NCBI RefSeq assembly: GCF_000485595.1
Contig: NW_014577437.1
Coordinates: forward strand, 220,121 to 246,126
Reading direction: 5' to 3'
DNA from: Priapulus caudatus
Lineage: Eukaryota; Priapulida; Priapulimorpha; Priapulimorphida; Priapulidae
Length of the DNA: 26,006 nt
A program made the translations under genes and the position numbers. The notes under the pieces are model-generated. The model was not told the DNA's origin. It saw only the letters and a list, made by a program, of their open reading frames with translations, and did not search any database. Positions 9,822 to 18,819 of the stretch are shown one piece after another. The stretch's first letter is position 1. Each line of letters opens with the position of its first letter.

Positions 9822-10126
9822 AAGTTCAATGCAAACCAAATTTTAGAGTGCTATTTTTATGCACGCGAGCTTGAAAAGTAGCCCCCAAAAAATAAATTTT
9901 TTTTTTTCCCTGACAGTTAGTGCTGATAGTATTAGTAGTGTAATTGTTAGATTCAAGGCATGGCAAAACAAGGACCACAATGTAATAAGGTGTGCTAGGT
10001 CATGCTTTTTGTGTATAATATCCTTGGTAGTTATCCAATTTTATGAATTCAGAATTTTATTGTAAAAGTATGCTATGTATTGTATATGATGGATAATTGC
10101 CTAAATAAATAATTAAATGAAAAAAA
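9822..10126 (+). mobile_element. Probable displaced LINE 3' UTR and tail
   Basis: About 300 A/T-rich bases follow the Gypsy element and end in 'cctaaataaataattaaatg' and an A-rich run. Tails made of 'aataaataa' units are usual at the 3' end of CR1/L2-group LINEs, and the LINE upstream (ending at 5729) otherwise lacks one. I infer that Gypsy copy 2 inserted into this UTR. The 9859-10065 open frame is not a credible gene. Confidence 0.55.
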
Positions 10127-10741
10127 TAAAATTTACGATTATATTTCGACAACGTCATAAAAATGTTCTTCATAGGACCAATGCAATGCCTCTGTAACTT
10201 TGTAAGTGTAACAAATGTGAGAGACTAAACTCCAGATTAGTAGAGGTGTTAATGTTACTGTTAGTGTCAGGAGTCTTAGAGAAAAATGACGAATCAACAA
10301 TACAGCGACGATGGGATCAAGGGTCGGGACAAAGATAGTAACTGTTTGGGACCCAGCAAATGTGTTTACTGAATTTACTCATGTGCTAAACTAATCCGGG
10401 GTGCTAAACAGTAAACTAGGCTTGGGTCGCGACGATGGGTCATGTACAACTATAGCCCGACCAGGCTGTGCGACGGATTGTCTATACAGCCTGACACCCT
10501 TCCATACAAAAAAACCTATCACCTCTGGCAGATCTAGATGAATAACTCTGTATATCTCAAATAAAACTATTCTATTACCACCTTTGACTTGCCTTGTCTG
10601 AAATATGAACGTTATCTCACAGTTGTCCTGCTTCTAAACTAGAATGTACAGGAATGAGATTGGATAATTTAATTTTCAGCTGAAATTTAAATTAGCAAAC
10701 AGAGGAGCGAGCAATGGAGGACCGATAGGTCATCGCCATGC

Positions 10742-11413
10742 TAGGGGGGTCCGGGCATGCTCCCCGTAATTTTTTTAAAAGAATGGTGCAATTGTGTGCA
10801 TTCTAAGCTATTCTGAACACATTAAAGAGACTCTTGATCACCTTTCAAAGTGTCAAAGGAACAACGAACTATGAATAGGAAATCAAGGGCTGAAATAGGG
10901 CCTATTATAGGGGAAATAAGTTTTTTTATTAAATGTCTAGACATAATGATATTTTTCTGTTTCCACCCGTCGCTTGCATTGTTTTACTCAGACATAAGCT
11001 GCCTTGCTGCGACGACAGATTTGAATGAAAAAAACACAATGCGAATGGAACAATCAGTGCATAGTCATGGACACAACATGCACGCAGCAACATGAAACCC
11101 GGCCCCCCAGGCCAGGCATGGTCGTTACGTGATCAGCTACCTCAAATGTTTGCCCTCTACTACTGCAGCCTGTGACGAGGATTTTCTTTCCTGGTTCGCA
11201 AAAGCAGATACACTGTATACTTCGCTGTCAGTCTACTACTGTCTACACTCTACAGTCTACAGTCAGGCTGCTGATGAGTGGTATATAATTTAAATTGTTA
11301 CATTGTTACCCCCTCCCAATTTTCTCAACGAATTTAGACGTTTCACAAAATCGACCACTGGGACTGTCAAATCCGCGGATTTCCGCGGATCCGCAGAAGA
11401 ATCTCATCCCTGA
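10742..11413 (-). mobile_element. Possible hAT-like non-autonomous element
   Basis: Read on the minus strand from 11413 the sequence starts 'cagggatgagattcttctgc' and continues into repeated ccgcgg. CAGGG-type termini are common in hAT transposons. A motif near 10744-10766 ('ggggggtccgggcatgctcc') resembles a G-rich block often seen in invertebrate repeats. The opposite terminus and the 8-bp target duplication were not found, so the left limit is arbitrary. Confidence 0.25.
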
Positions 11414-11952
11414 ATGTATCTCTTAATTCACGGTATAATCTGCTAATTCTCACAGCATATCAACTTTCCAATCAGCTTTACCCGCCATGTTTAGTGAGGC
11501 ACGGAAAACCCGAAACGGAAAAGACTCGCTAGAAAATACTACAGAAGTAGTACAATAGCTGCACGATGGCTCTCACGGCAATTACACACCAAAGCAAGTG
11601 AAACGATGTTCACAAATGTCTGGGCCATTTGTAAAAACTTAGATGACATGTTCTCGGATGTAGGGGTGGTTTACATGAGGACCACAGATCGTTTAATTTC
11701 CCTTGTTCGATCCATTGCGGATTTTAGTCAGTCGGAATGATAGTAAACATGGTAGCAAATTCATAAATTTGGTTGTATTCGTCTCAAAAAGTCGCTGTAA
11801 GTTAACCCCGTAAGTACCCAGCGCATCGTAGCGCACTGATGGTTACAAAAAAGTGGACGTATACCGATTCATTTGGTATATCACATGTGTAGTGTTCTTT
11901 GGCGATACTTGGCAAATAAGGCAACTACGTGTTTAGCTGCAGCCAAGGTTTG

Positions 11953-11985
11953 AAACGGTATTCTAACCCTAGCAATACCGTTTCT
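11953..11985. repeat. Small hairpin
   Basis: An 11-bp perfect inverted repeat, 'gaaacggtatt' and 'aataccgtttc', flanks an 11-base loop. It has no neighbours that suggest a terminator or RNA gene. Confidence 0.7.
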
Positions 11986-12089
11986 TGGAGCTAGTACAAC
12001 TACAACTACAATTACAAGGGCCCTGGCGTAGGATGAAGCCACCATGCATTGTCAGCAGACCTATCAAAGACAGAAAAAATTTTAAGTAC

Positions 12090-12214
12090 ACTTGACTTTA
12101 GCTCTAGTAGTAGTACTATAGCCCGCGTTCATTAACTGCCGCAGGCAAGTTAACCTGCGGGAGTTAATGAACGCGAGCTACTACTACTAGTACTACTAGA
12201 GCTAACTTGACTTG
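12090..12214. repeat. Long near-perfect palindrome (fold-back)
   Basis: Two arms of about 56-60 bp pair almost completely around an 8-base centre at 12146-12153. Each arm reads through a 'ctagtagtagta' block, a 'cgcgttcattaact' block and 'ccgcagg'. The arms differ by a few bases, including a small indel in the tag/tac stretch. It could be a miniature fold-back transposon. No target duplication is obvious. Confidence 0.9.
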
Positions 12215-12757
12215 TGCCGCAATGCCAGCGGTGGCGCGGCAACTCAGCTAGCCGCATCTTTGATCGTCTGACTCTTAACCGGGAACCGTCGTTGCTCTTG
12301 CCCACTACGTCATAATTTACTAGCACGATTCCAATCAACACTGTACCTTTTGACTACGCCAGTCTTAATCCTAATATTTTTTATTATAGCGTCCGGAGCG
12401 GCCATAATGAAACAATAACAACGTTGTAACTGTAGACAGAGATGTAGACTTATAATTTGATTGCCGATGACTGTGTTCAACTGCCGCCACCTACTATGTG
12501 AAAGGAAGTTTTGTTTAGAGAGGGCGCCACATGGTAGTTGAATGAACCAAATTTTATCTTTCCTTTTTATCTGGTAAATAACTTCAAATTGGTTCTATGG
12601 TTTGTATATTGCCTATGTTACGTTTATGATAAGCACAATATATGCCGATGTATTCAAAGTTTACATGTATATTGAATTTAACACGCTAAACGGTTCAGAA
12701 TCGGCAAATTTGCCCCCACATCAAGACCTCTTTCAGTATCACTCTCTGTGTTTGTCT

Positions 12758-13048
12758 GATCTTGGTCTCGTAGGCCTAGTAGTATCACTTCCAGGCAGTA
12801 GGGCAGATGGGATCGTTGTTTCAGGTACTACAGTCTGTACCCGAGGTAGTTTTAGGTTGTTTAGTATTATGTTTATATTTTTATATGAGGTACACTTTGT
12901 GTATACATATATCAGGAGCTAATAGTAATAATGACAATTTGTCATTATTACTATTAGCTCCTGATAAATGTACCTCGGGTACGTATCTGTAGTACCTGAT
13001 ACGACAACGACCCCTTGAGCGGCAGTAGGATGAATTTCGCCAAGATCA
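12758..13048. repeat. Fold-back repeat with perfect 55-bp palindromic core
   Basis: The core, 12911-12965, is a perfect palindrome with 26-bp arms and a 3-base centre, starting 'atcaggagctaatagtaata'. Outside it, 12810-12848 pairs with about 12971-13012, through 'caggtactacag' and 'tgtacccgaggta'. The outermost 'tgatcttgg' (12758) pairs with 'ccaagatca' (13048). The left arm carries an extra ~50-60 bp A/T-rich segment absent from the right arm, so the structure is asymmetric. Confidence 0.88.
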
Positions 13049-13175
13049 CACCTCGTCTATAATTATATACAGCTTCATATAGATGTAGTGTGAGTGTGGT
13101 GGGCTTGATCCTGCTGCTATAGTCCGCAAATGCAGACGTTATAACTCCGCTTTGCTAATCTGAGGGTGCGGGTTT

Positions 13176-13237
13176 ATTACTGGGTCTGCGTCGGCGTTAC
13201 TGGGGTCTGCGTCGGCGTTACTGGGGTCTGCGTCGGC
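13176..13237. repeat. 21-bp tandem repeat, about three copies
   Basis: The unit 'gttactggggtctgcgtcgg' plus c repeats about three times; the first copy lacks one G. It lies about 400 bp upstream of the first identified exon of the zinc-finger gene. Confidence 0.85.
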
Positions 13238-13625
13238 TCGGACTACTGCTGCTAGTGCGTATCACCAGCCTAGAAAGTGTGGAGTCTGTAGAGTGTAGTT
13301 CTACCAAGAACGAGGAAGAAGATCCACACCATAGTGTATGTCTGCAAGGCTAAGCCTACGCTTCCCGCTTACTCCGCAGTCCGGCTTACTCTAGCATTGG
13401 AACCCCATTATGTGCATCACCGTGGGAATGTTTATGACGTATACTAGCGCCCTAAAAATGTACCCGAGTTGCTCTTCGATATGCATTGTATTCCGTATGT
13501 GCTTTGTGTAATTTACTCGGGATATCATCTTCCACAAACTCAAATATGTGTACATGCTTAATTGAATAAAACACGTTTTTACAGCTTAGGGCATTAATTA
13601 CCCAATTTTCTATGCATTATTGTAG

Positions 13626-14542
13626 GTGGCAGCCAATCGAATCGATAATCAGTTACTGCCGTGGCTATGATGACCACAAATGTGGGCCGTTCACAAAGGA
13701 ATATCAACAACCGGAACAGCTTCGAAGATGACTTTGAAATTCCGATATCCGAAGTCTCCGTCGCCAAGTTCGAGGCTCTGAACAGTCTGGGCGGCGCGGT
13801 ACACGGCGCGCACTACCTCGCGGGCGCGCCGATGCACCACAAGACGCACGAAGAGCTCCAGTCGTGCATGTTGTCAGGCCGAGCCGAGATGGAACGCCCG
13901 AAAGCCGAGCAGTTCGGCGTCGTCGCGGCGATGCACCTTCCGTGCGAACCGGCACACCTTCCTTGCGAAGCTCCGAAGAGCTGCGACGAGAATTTTGCCG
14001 AGGAGGACGACGGTGAGGAGGAAGAGGAAGAAGAAGAGGAAGAAGAAGACGAGGAGGAAGAAGAAGAGGAAGAAGAAAACGACGCCGCCACCGCTCCAGC
14101 CGCCACCGCCGCCGAAGCCGTTGCGGCGACGGGAGAGAACGCCGAGCAGACGTTCGACTTTGATAAGTACAGGGAGGAGACGTTCGGCACGGACCCGTCG
14201 GACGTCGCCGATGGCAACAACTCGAGCGAGCTGAGCGCAGTAATGGACGAGGAGGGAGGAATCTCGAGCGCGGGCATGCAGGAGCTCAACCTCAAGCTGG
14301 AGGTGAACGGCTTTCTGAATGGAGAGGGGAAGAAACGCTGGGAGTGCCACCTGTGCAACAAGGTCTACTCGACGAAGCACAACCTCATGATACACGTTCT
14401 CGACCACAGCGGCGTGAAGATGCACTCGTGCCACGTCTGCCGCCGCCGATTCAAGCAGCACAGCCACCTGCGCGCTCACCTGTTAATACACAGCAATACT
14501 CGGCCGCACGCATGCTCCGTGTGCAGCAAAGCTTTCACACAG
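13626..14542 (+). CDS. C2H2 zinc-finger protein, first coding exon (partial gene)
   Basis: A splice acceptor ('ctatgcattattgtag') precedes 13626. A stop at 13646-13648 in frame makes the ATG at 13667 (or the next, 13670) the likely start, so 13626-13666 would be 5' UTR and an upstream non-coding exon is implied. The 292 residues encoded here start with a polar region. An almost pure Glu/Asp run (about residues 110-139) follows, then an Ala/Thr-rich linker and two complete C2H2 fingers (Cys from about 227: 'CHLCNKVYSTKHNLMIHVLDH' class spacing CX2CX12HX3H, then 'CHVCRRRFKQHSHLRAHLLIH'). The first half of finger 3 ('CSVCSKAFTQ') comes last. The exon ends in phase 0 at 'acacag' before a consensus donor gtgagc. 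The predicted role is a nuclear sequence-specific DNA-binding regulator. I cannot assign an orthologue. Confidence 0.88.
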
Positions 14543-15366
14543 GTGAGCTGTCGGTGCTCTAGGTTAGAGTTGCTAGAGTTGTTAGAGAGGTTGCTGTCGC
14601 GCCTTCGTGCCGGCGTAAAGCCGTGTCTTTGAGTAAAGCAAAGTTTTTGAGCGAGCGAATTTCGCTAGCCGACGTCGTGTCTTTTCGTTCGGACGCACAT
14701 AAATTTGTACGTTTTTTTTTTATTAGTTGTTACGAGTTATTCTTATGACAAGTTATTGTTTTAACTTGTTCTTGTCTTGTCGGTGTGTTTATCCACATGT
14801 GTTGTCAGCTGGAGTGTCTCCTGCACAACTGTTTGTCTCTTCATCTGTGTTGTGCGTAGAGGTTTTCCCCCATAGGTGTCCATCACCTCACTTGGGTTGT
14901 GAACTAGAGTTGTTGTCGTTAATGTGTATCCTGGTATCTGTCCAGGGCTGAAATTTTGCTATGTCAAGTGCCGTTGTTTTCATCCTTACCCGCTGTGTCA
15001 CCTCCAAAATTGGACGATATCCACGGGAATTGTTTACAGTGATTACCCTACCTGTTTTTCCTCTAGTTCCATTCCCACACATTTATTCCTCTTTGTCCTG
15101 CATGTTAACGTGATGTTAAAAAGTAATAGCTCTTAATAACCCAAGTTTAAAGGTAGTATTTGCGTCAATGGCCCCTCCAACTTTGAGTAAAATGACCGAT
15201 CAAACTGACCAGTATATTGCCCTAAAATGGCCAATCCGAACTGACCAGTATATTGCCCTAAAATGGCTGATCAATTGACAGTTGCTCGGTCACCCGTCCC
15301 CTGCAGGCCATAGTGGACGCCCGTAGGTAACACTGTGTCAATTACCTATTCCTGCAAAACTTTCAG
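14543..15366 (+). other. Intron between coding exons 1 and 2
   Basis: An 824-bp intron has a gtgagc donor and an acceptor 'ctgcaaaactttcag'. It is phase 0 and splits finger 3 between the Cys pair and the His pair. Apart from the 36-bp tandem repeat at 15203-15274 I see no other feature in it. Confidence 0.82.
15203..15274. repeat. 36-bp tandem repeat, two copies
   Basis: The block beginning 'aactgaccagtatattgccc' and continuing 'taaaatggc' occurs at 15203 and again at 15239. A partial earlier copy ('taaaatgaccgatca') begins near 15187. It lies within intron 1. Confidence 0.85.
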
Positions 15367-15482
15367 GTCACGCACTTGAGGCGTCACATGATTGCGATTC
15401 ACGGGGACGGTAAGAAACCACACACGTGTCAGAGCTGTGGTCGAGGCTTCGCATTTCCCAGCGAGCTCAAGATCCACATAAG
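15367..15482 (+). CDS. C2H2 zinc-finger protein, coding exon 2
   Basis: The 116-bp exon starts after 'aactttcag' and ends at 'cacataag' before the donor gtaacg. It continues the reading frame from 14542 in phase 0. It encodes the second half of finger 3 ('VTHLRRHMIAIH', giving a CX2CX12HX4H finger) and most of finger 4 ('CQSCGRGFAFPSELKIHI'), and leaves two bases of a codon. The linker 'GDGKKPHT' resembles the TGEKP-type linker between tandem DNA-binding fingers. The exact fit of finger spacing across both junctions is the strongest support that this exon is real. Confidence 0.9.
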
Positions 15483-15805
15483 GTAACGTATGTTGGTAAT
15501 CACTCACGTATATTTTGTATGTTGGTGCTGATAATCGCACCTAGAGCAAGTGAATATATATATATAAGTCACGAATATATCCTTGTAGTATATACTCGTA
15601 CTGGTATATTTGTATAATCGCACTAGTAGCAATCCATAGAGAACGCTCGCAATTCAGCCTAACCATCTTTTGGGCGAAGTCGACATCTCGTTCCCCTACT
15701 GTAGGATTAACACCAGAAATCCGCCGAAATGTTGGCTCAGTTAACGACGCCATCTATAATCATGTATAATCTATAATTTATATCGTATAATCTATAACGA
15801 CGCCA

Positions 15806-16075
15806 TCTTCTTCCGTGACGTCATCCGCCGTGACGTCTTCTGTCGTGACGTCTTCTGCTGTGACGTCCTTTTTCGTGACGTCTTCTGCCGTGACGTCTTC
15901 TGTTGTAACGTCCTTTTTCGTGACGCCTTTTGTCGTAAAGTCGTCTGCTGTGACGTCCTCTTTCGTGACGTCTTCCAGTGTGACGTCTTCTTCCGTGACG
16001 TCTTCTGCGGTGACGTCATTTCTAATGACGTCTACTACCGTGACGTCGTCTGCCGTGACGTCTTCTGCCGGGACG
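15806..16075. repeat. 15-bp minisatellite rich in TGACGTC, left copy
   Basis: About 18 tandem units follow the consensus 'gtgacgtcttctgcc', with variation mainly in the last half. Most units hold TGACGT, the CREB/ATF half-site. Perfect TGACGTCA octamers are at 15816-15823 and 16011-16018. Because 15 is a multiple of 3 and the unit lacks stops, long open frames appear on both strands; these are by-products of the repeat. Confidence 0.92.
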
Positions 16076-16314
16076 TGTGCACGCGCGCGGTTTTGGAAAG
16101 GCGGCCGCAAAAATTAAGCAAGTGCAAAAAAAGGATTCGCCGAGCGCGGCGGGTGTTGCCTGCGCGCCGAGAGAGAGGATCTGCTGTGAATTAAACTACA
16201 TGAGATGCTGGCGGTTGAGCGACGGTGCCAGCTGACGGAGGGAGGCGGCAGGGAGTGCGTGCGGTGTTGATTAATATTGCTGCTGCGTGTATGTGTGTAT
16301 GCGTGTATGGAAGT

Positions 16315-16360
16315 GAGCGTGAGTGTGAGTGTGAGTGTCAGTGTGTGTGTGTGTGTGTTC
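16315..16360. repeat. TG-rich microsatellite
   Basis: 'gtgagtgtgagtgtgagtgt' is followed by a (gt)n run of about 9 repeats. It is partly mirrored in the right arm as 'cacactcaca' near 18510. Confidence 0.85.
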
Positions 16361-16385
16361 GTGCCCGTTAGAGATGCACTGACAT

Positions 16386-16446
16386 CAGGAGTAAGATAAT
16401 ATAGGATCCTATATTATCCTATATATCCTATATTATCTTACTCCTG
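16386..16446. repeat. Palindromic hairpin in left arm
   Basis: Arms of about 21 bp begin 'caggagtaagataatatagg' and end 'cctatattatcttactcctg', with an A/T-rich centre. The counterpart in the right arm is at 18388-18449. Both may be a tiny fold-back insertion that was already present in the ancestral repeat. Confidence 0.88.
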
Positions 16447-16819
16447 CTGACATGTGATCGCGACTGTTGACGCGTGGTTGGTACAACTCACGCCGTGACT
16501 CCATCGTCTGCTATTCTGCTAGTTACCGTGTGGCTACCCACGTGACTCTATCGCCTGCTAGTTACCGTGTGGCTACCCACGTGACTCAGTTGTGTATTTG
16601 TTATTTATGCATTGTAAATGTTATATAAAGTCAAGTTGGCTTGGCAATTACAGGTGATATCAGTACGTATAAATTCCAGGGGACCATGTGTTAAAAAATT
16701 ATTGATCCGCGTGTGTGTGCCTGCAAGGCTTTGTTAAATACAGCAACACGTACTGTATAAAGCTGACCGTTGCAGTGGCCCTCTCAATCATCGTTGGGCC
16801 GGGTTATAATTTAAACCGA

Positions 16820-17130
16820 GCGTGCACGAGAACACCCAAATGCCAGGTATTGCAACTTCAAAATCTTGTATGCAAACAGGCTGTCTGAGCGCACCCAAAT
16901 TCCAGATATCGCTCCTATACATTAAAGTGTGCGCGTGTGAATCATGAGTGTACGAGAACATTTAAATACCAGATATCGCCCCTTTAAATAAAAGCATGGG
17001 TGTGTGAATCGCGAGTGTATGAGAGCACCCAAATTCCTGATATCGCCCCTTTTAATAGAAGCACGCGCATGCAAATGGAGAGTCTCCGAGAGCAACCAAA
17101 TTCTAGATATCGTCCCTTTAACCAAATAAT
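16820..17130. repeat. Tandem repeat of about 59-68 bp, five copies
   Basis: Units are recognisable by 'gagagcacccaaattc' followed by 'cagatatcgcccctttaaat'; this landmark falls near 16833, 16891, 16957, 17024 and 17092. Copies are diverged, the first most of all. The array ends about 95 bp before exon 3. Confidence 0.88.
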
Positions 17131-17225
17131 AAAAAAACCCTTGATAAAACCAGTAAAATAAACAAAAAACAAATAAAATTGCGAGTACTGAGAGCTTCCT
17201 CTTCCTCCTCCGCGCACGTCCGCAG

Positions 17226-17451
17226 GAAGATGCATGACCGTCCCGGCAGCAGCCAGTGCGGTGAGTGCAACAAGACGTGCACGACACCGGAGAAGCTGCT
17301 AGCGCACATGCAGCGTCACAGCCGCAGCAGCCTCGAGTGTAACGTCTGCCGACGCGAGTTCCTCTACCCGAGCCAGCTGAAGGACCACATGAAGTCACAC
17401 AGCACTGAGCGGCCGTTCATGTGCGGCGAGTGCGGCATGGAGTTCCTCAAG
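17226..17451 (+). CDS. C2H2 zinc-finger protein, coding exon 3 (gene continues)
   Basis: A 226-bp exon lies between acceptor 'cacgtccgcag' and donor gtagca. One base completes the split codon from exon 2, and the exon leaves in phase 0. It supplies the last His of finger 4 ('KMH'), then finger 5 ('CGECNKTCTTPEKLLAHMQRH'-type spacing, with Cys where the usual Phe/Tyr stands), finger 6 ('CNVCRREFLYPSQLKDHMKSH' spacing), a 'STERPFM' linker and the first half of finger 7 ('CGECGMEFLK'). Finger 7 is cut at the same place as finger 3 was by intron 1. Exons 1-3 give 406 residues. The next exon should start with the L..H...H half of finger 7; none was found up to 26006. Confidence 0.88.
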
Positions 17452-18187
17452 GTAGCACGCGCGAGCACGTTCTCTTGTTGTTGTTTTATGCACGCGCGCG
17501 TCCGGAGGAGTCTGATGGCGAAAGCCAGTGAGTTTCTTTTGTTATTTTTTCTTTGTGCTGCTGTTTTCAAGACCAGTTTGGGAGGGTGTTTTTTGTGAGC
17601 AGTGCAGTGCCTTTAGCCTTAGAAGCGATAGGTAGGTGGGTGTGTAGGTTATCTGGGCAGTGTGCGTCGTGAATCTGAGTGGTGAGTAGATTCGTTATTT
17701 TCCCGACCAACTCGGAAAAAAACACGATGAATGGGATTTTATTTTTTATCGGCGCTCAGTTACCTGTTTACCACGGCACTGCGTGTAACGTTGGGAATGT
17801 GGCCTACAGTCAGTATATATTGTACAGTCGATTTCATGGTTGCACAAACTGATTAAAGGTCAGCTATTAGCAGCCATTAGAATGTTACTTTACTTAATTT
17901 AGAGAAAAATGTTAGCGTTAGTAAATGCGGTCAACCGAAAAAATTCGGCGCAGGTCGCGAAGACCAGTCTTCGCCTTTTGACGCCAATGTTTATTCGCAT
18001 GGAGAGATATGATAAATAATTGATACGCCTGCATTGTATTATATATTTATTACATTTATAATATTTTTATGCGTCTGCATTGTATGAAGCCCACCTAAAA
18101 AATCATCAGCTGATGCACGAGATACGATAAATAATTGATACGTCTGCATTGTATTATATATTTATTATATTTGTTATATTTTTATAA
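17452..18187 (+). other. Proximal part of intron 3
   Basis: No coding signal beyond the donor at 17452 (the open frame simply reads on to 17598). It contains a small perfect hairpin 'gcgaagac'/'gtcttcgc' near 17955-17972 and the 116-bp-period direct repeat at 18003-18186. Otherwise it is A/T-rich and featureless. Confidence 0.6.
18003..18186. repeat. Direct repeat, ~68 bp units with 116-bp period
   Basis: 'gagatatgataaataattga' at 18003 recurs as 'gagatacgataaataattga' at 18119. Both continue with 'tgcattgtattatatattta' to 'atatttttat'. The two copies are over 90% identical by eye and abut the right arm of the large inverted repeat. Confidence 0.85.
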
Positions 18188-18387
18188 GGCGATAGAGTCC
18201 CACGTGGTAGCCCCCACACGTAACTAGCAGACGGATGTCGTCCGTGGGTAGCCAACGGTAACTAGCAAGGCGGATAAAGTCCGCGTGCGTAGCCACAGGA
18301 CGGGTAACTGAGCAGAATAGGCAGACGATGGAGTCACGGCGTGAGTTGTCCCAACCACGGCGTCAACAGTCGCGATCAACATTCCAG

Positions 18388-18449
18388 CAGGAGTAAGTAA
18401 TATAGGATATATATGGATAATTATAGATCCTTATCCTATCTTACTCCTG
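18388..18449. repeat. Palindromic hairpin in right arm
   Basis: Arms 'caggagtaag' and 'cttactcctg' with an imperfect A/T-rich middle. It is the counterpart of 16386-16446, with more mismatches. Confidence 0.82.
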
Positions 18450-18819
18450 ATGTCAAGTGCATCTCTAACGGGCACGAACACCAGCCACACGACACTGAAC
18501 ACTGCACGACTCACACTCACAGCTCACTCCCATACACCGCGCAGTACACACATACACCCAGCAGCGAATATTAATCACACCGCAGCGCACTCCTGCCCCT
18601 CTCCTGCCGCTCAGGCTGGGCACCGTCGGCTCACGCCAGCATCTCAAGTGGTTACCCTCCTTCCCAGCAGGAGTCCTCTCTCTCGGCGCGCAGCGCAACA
18701 CCCGCCGCGCTCAAGGCGAATCCTTTTTTTTGCACCTTGGCTTAATTTTTGCGGCCACGCTTTTCCGAAAACCGCGCGCGTGCCACCACTGCCGCCGCGG
18801 AGAGCGGGTATCGGTGGAC

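Larger units (their letters stand above)
10127..12089. other. Long non-coding stretch with repeat remnants
   Basis: No gene is supported; the only open frame of any size (10850-11095) has no protein-like features. Recognisable items are a G-rich palindromic motif near 10744-10766, a Ccgcgg-rich segment at 11367-11397 followed by a possible hAT-like end at 11413, and a small hairpin at 11953-11985. The rest shows nothing I can name. Confidence 0.5.
15557..16590 (+). repeat. Large inverted repeat, left arm (copy in intron 2)
   Basis: This ~1-kb block is repeated in reverse complement at about 18188-19149 plus 23483-23640. Matching landmarks in order are the AT-rich edge with 'aagtcacgaatatatcc', 'gggcgaagtcgac', 'ccgccgaaatg', the 15-bp minisatellite, 'aaggattcgcc', 'gcgcgccgagagagagga', 'taatattgctgctg', 'cgtgcccgttagagatgcac', the hairpin at 16386-16446, 'cgcgactgttgacg' and ~40-bp repeats with 'gctagttaccgtgtggct'. 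The arms have diverged substantially, with many indels. The repeat may be a composite non-autonomous transposon, but no terminal motif identifies its class. Confidence 0.88.
15483..17225 (+). other. Intron between coding exons 2 and 3
   Basis: A 1743-bp intron of phase 2 has a gtaacg donor and a pyrimidine-rich acceptor ending 'gcgcacgtccgcag'. It is packed with repeats: the left arm of the large inverted repeat (15557 to about 16590), the TGACGTC minisatellite within it, a TG-rich microsatellite, a hairpin and a 67-bp tandem array that reaches to within 100 bp of the acceptor. Confidence 0.85.

Noticed and set aside
5723-9826. 'aagtt' as target duplication of Gypsy copy 2
   Set aside because: On the left it is separated from the LTR by 2 bp, so it is not a standard duplication; kept only as a weak possibility.
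12476-12548. Imperfect inverted repeat around 'gttcaact' and 'agttgaatgaac'
   Set aside because: Pairing is too broken to separate from chance.
13704-14479. Minus-strand frames of 83-201 codons opposite zinc-finger exon 1
   Set aside because: Shadows of the GC-rich coding exon; they show poly-Ser or Leu/Phe runs opposite the Glu tract.
14543-14632. Read-through of zinc-finger exon 1 to the stop at 14632
   Set aside because: It would abandon finger 3 halfway, whereas splicing at gtgagc to 15367 completes the finger exactly.
15778-16117. Long open frames on both strands (about 100-110 codons, pentapeptide repeats such as EDVTA or VTSSA)
   Set aside because: They arise because the 15-bp minisatellite has no stops and a length divisible by three; several frames are open at once and the right-arm copy is disrupted.
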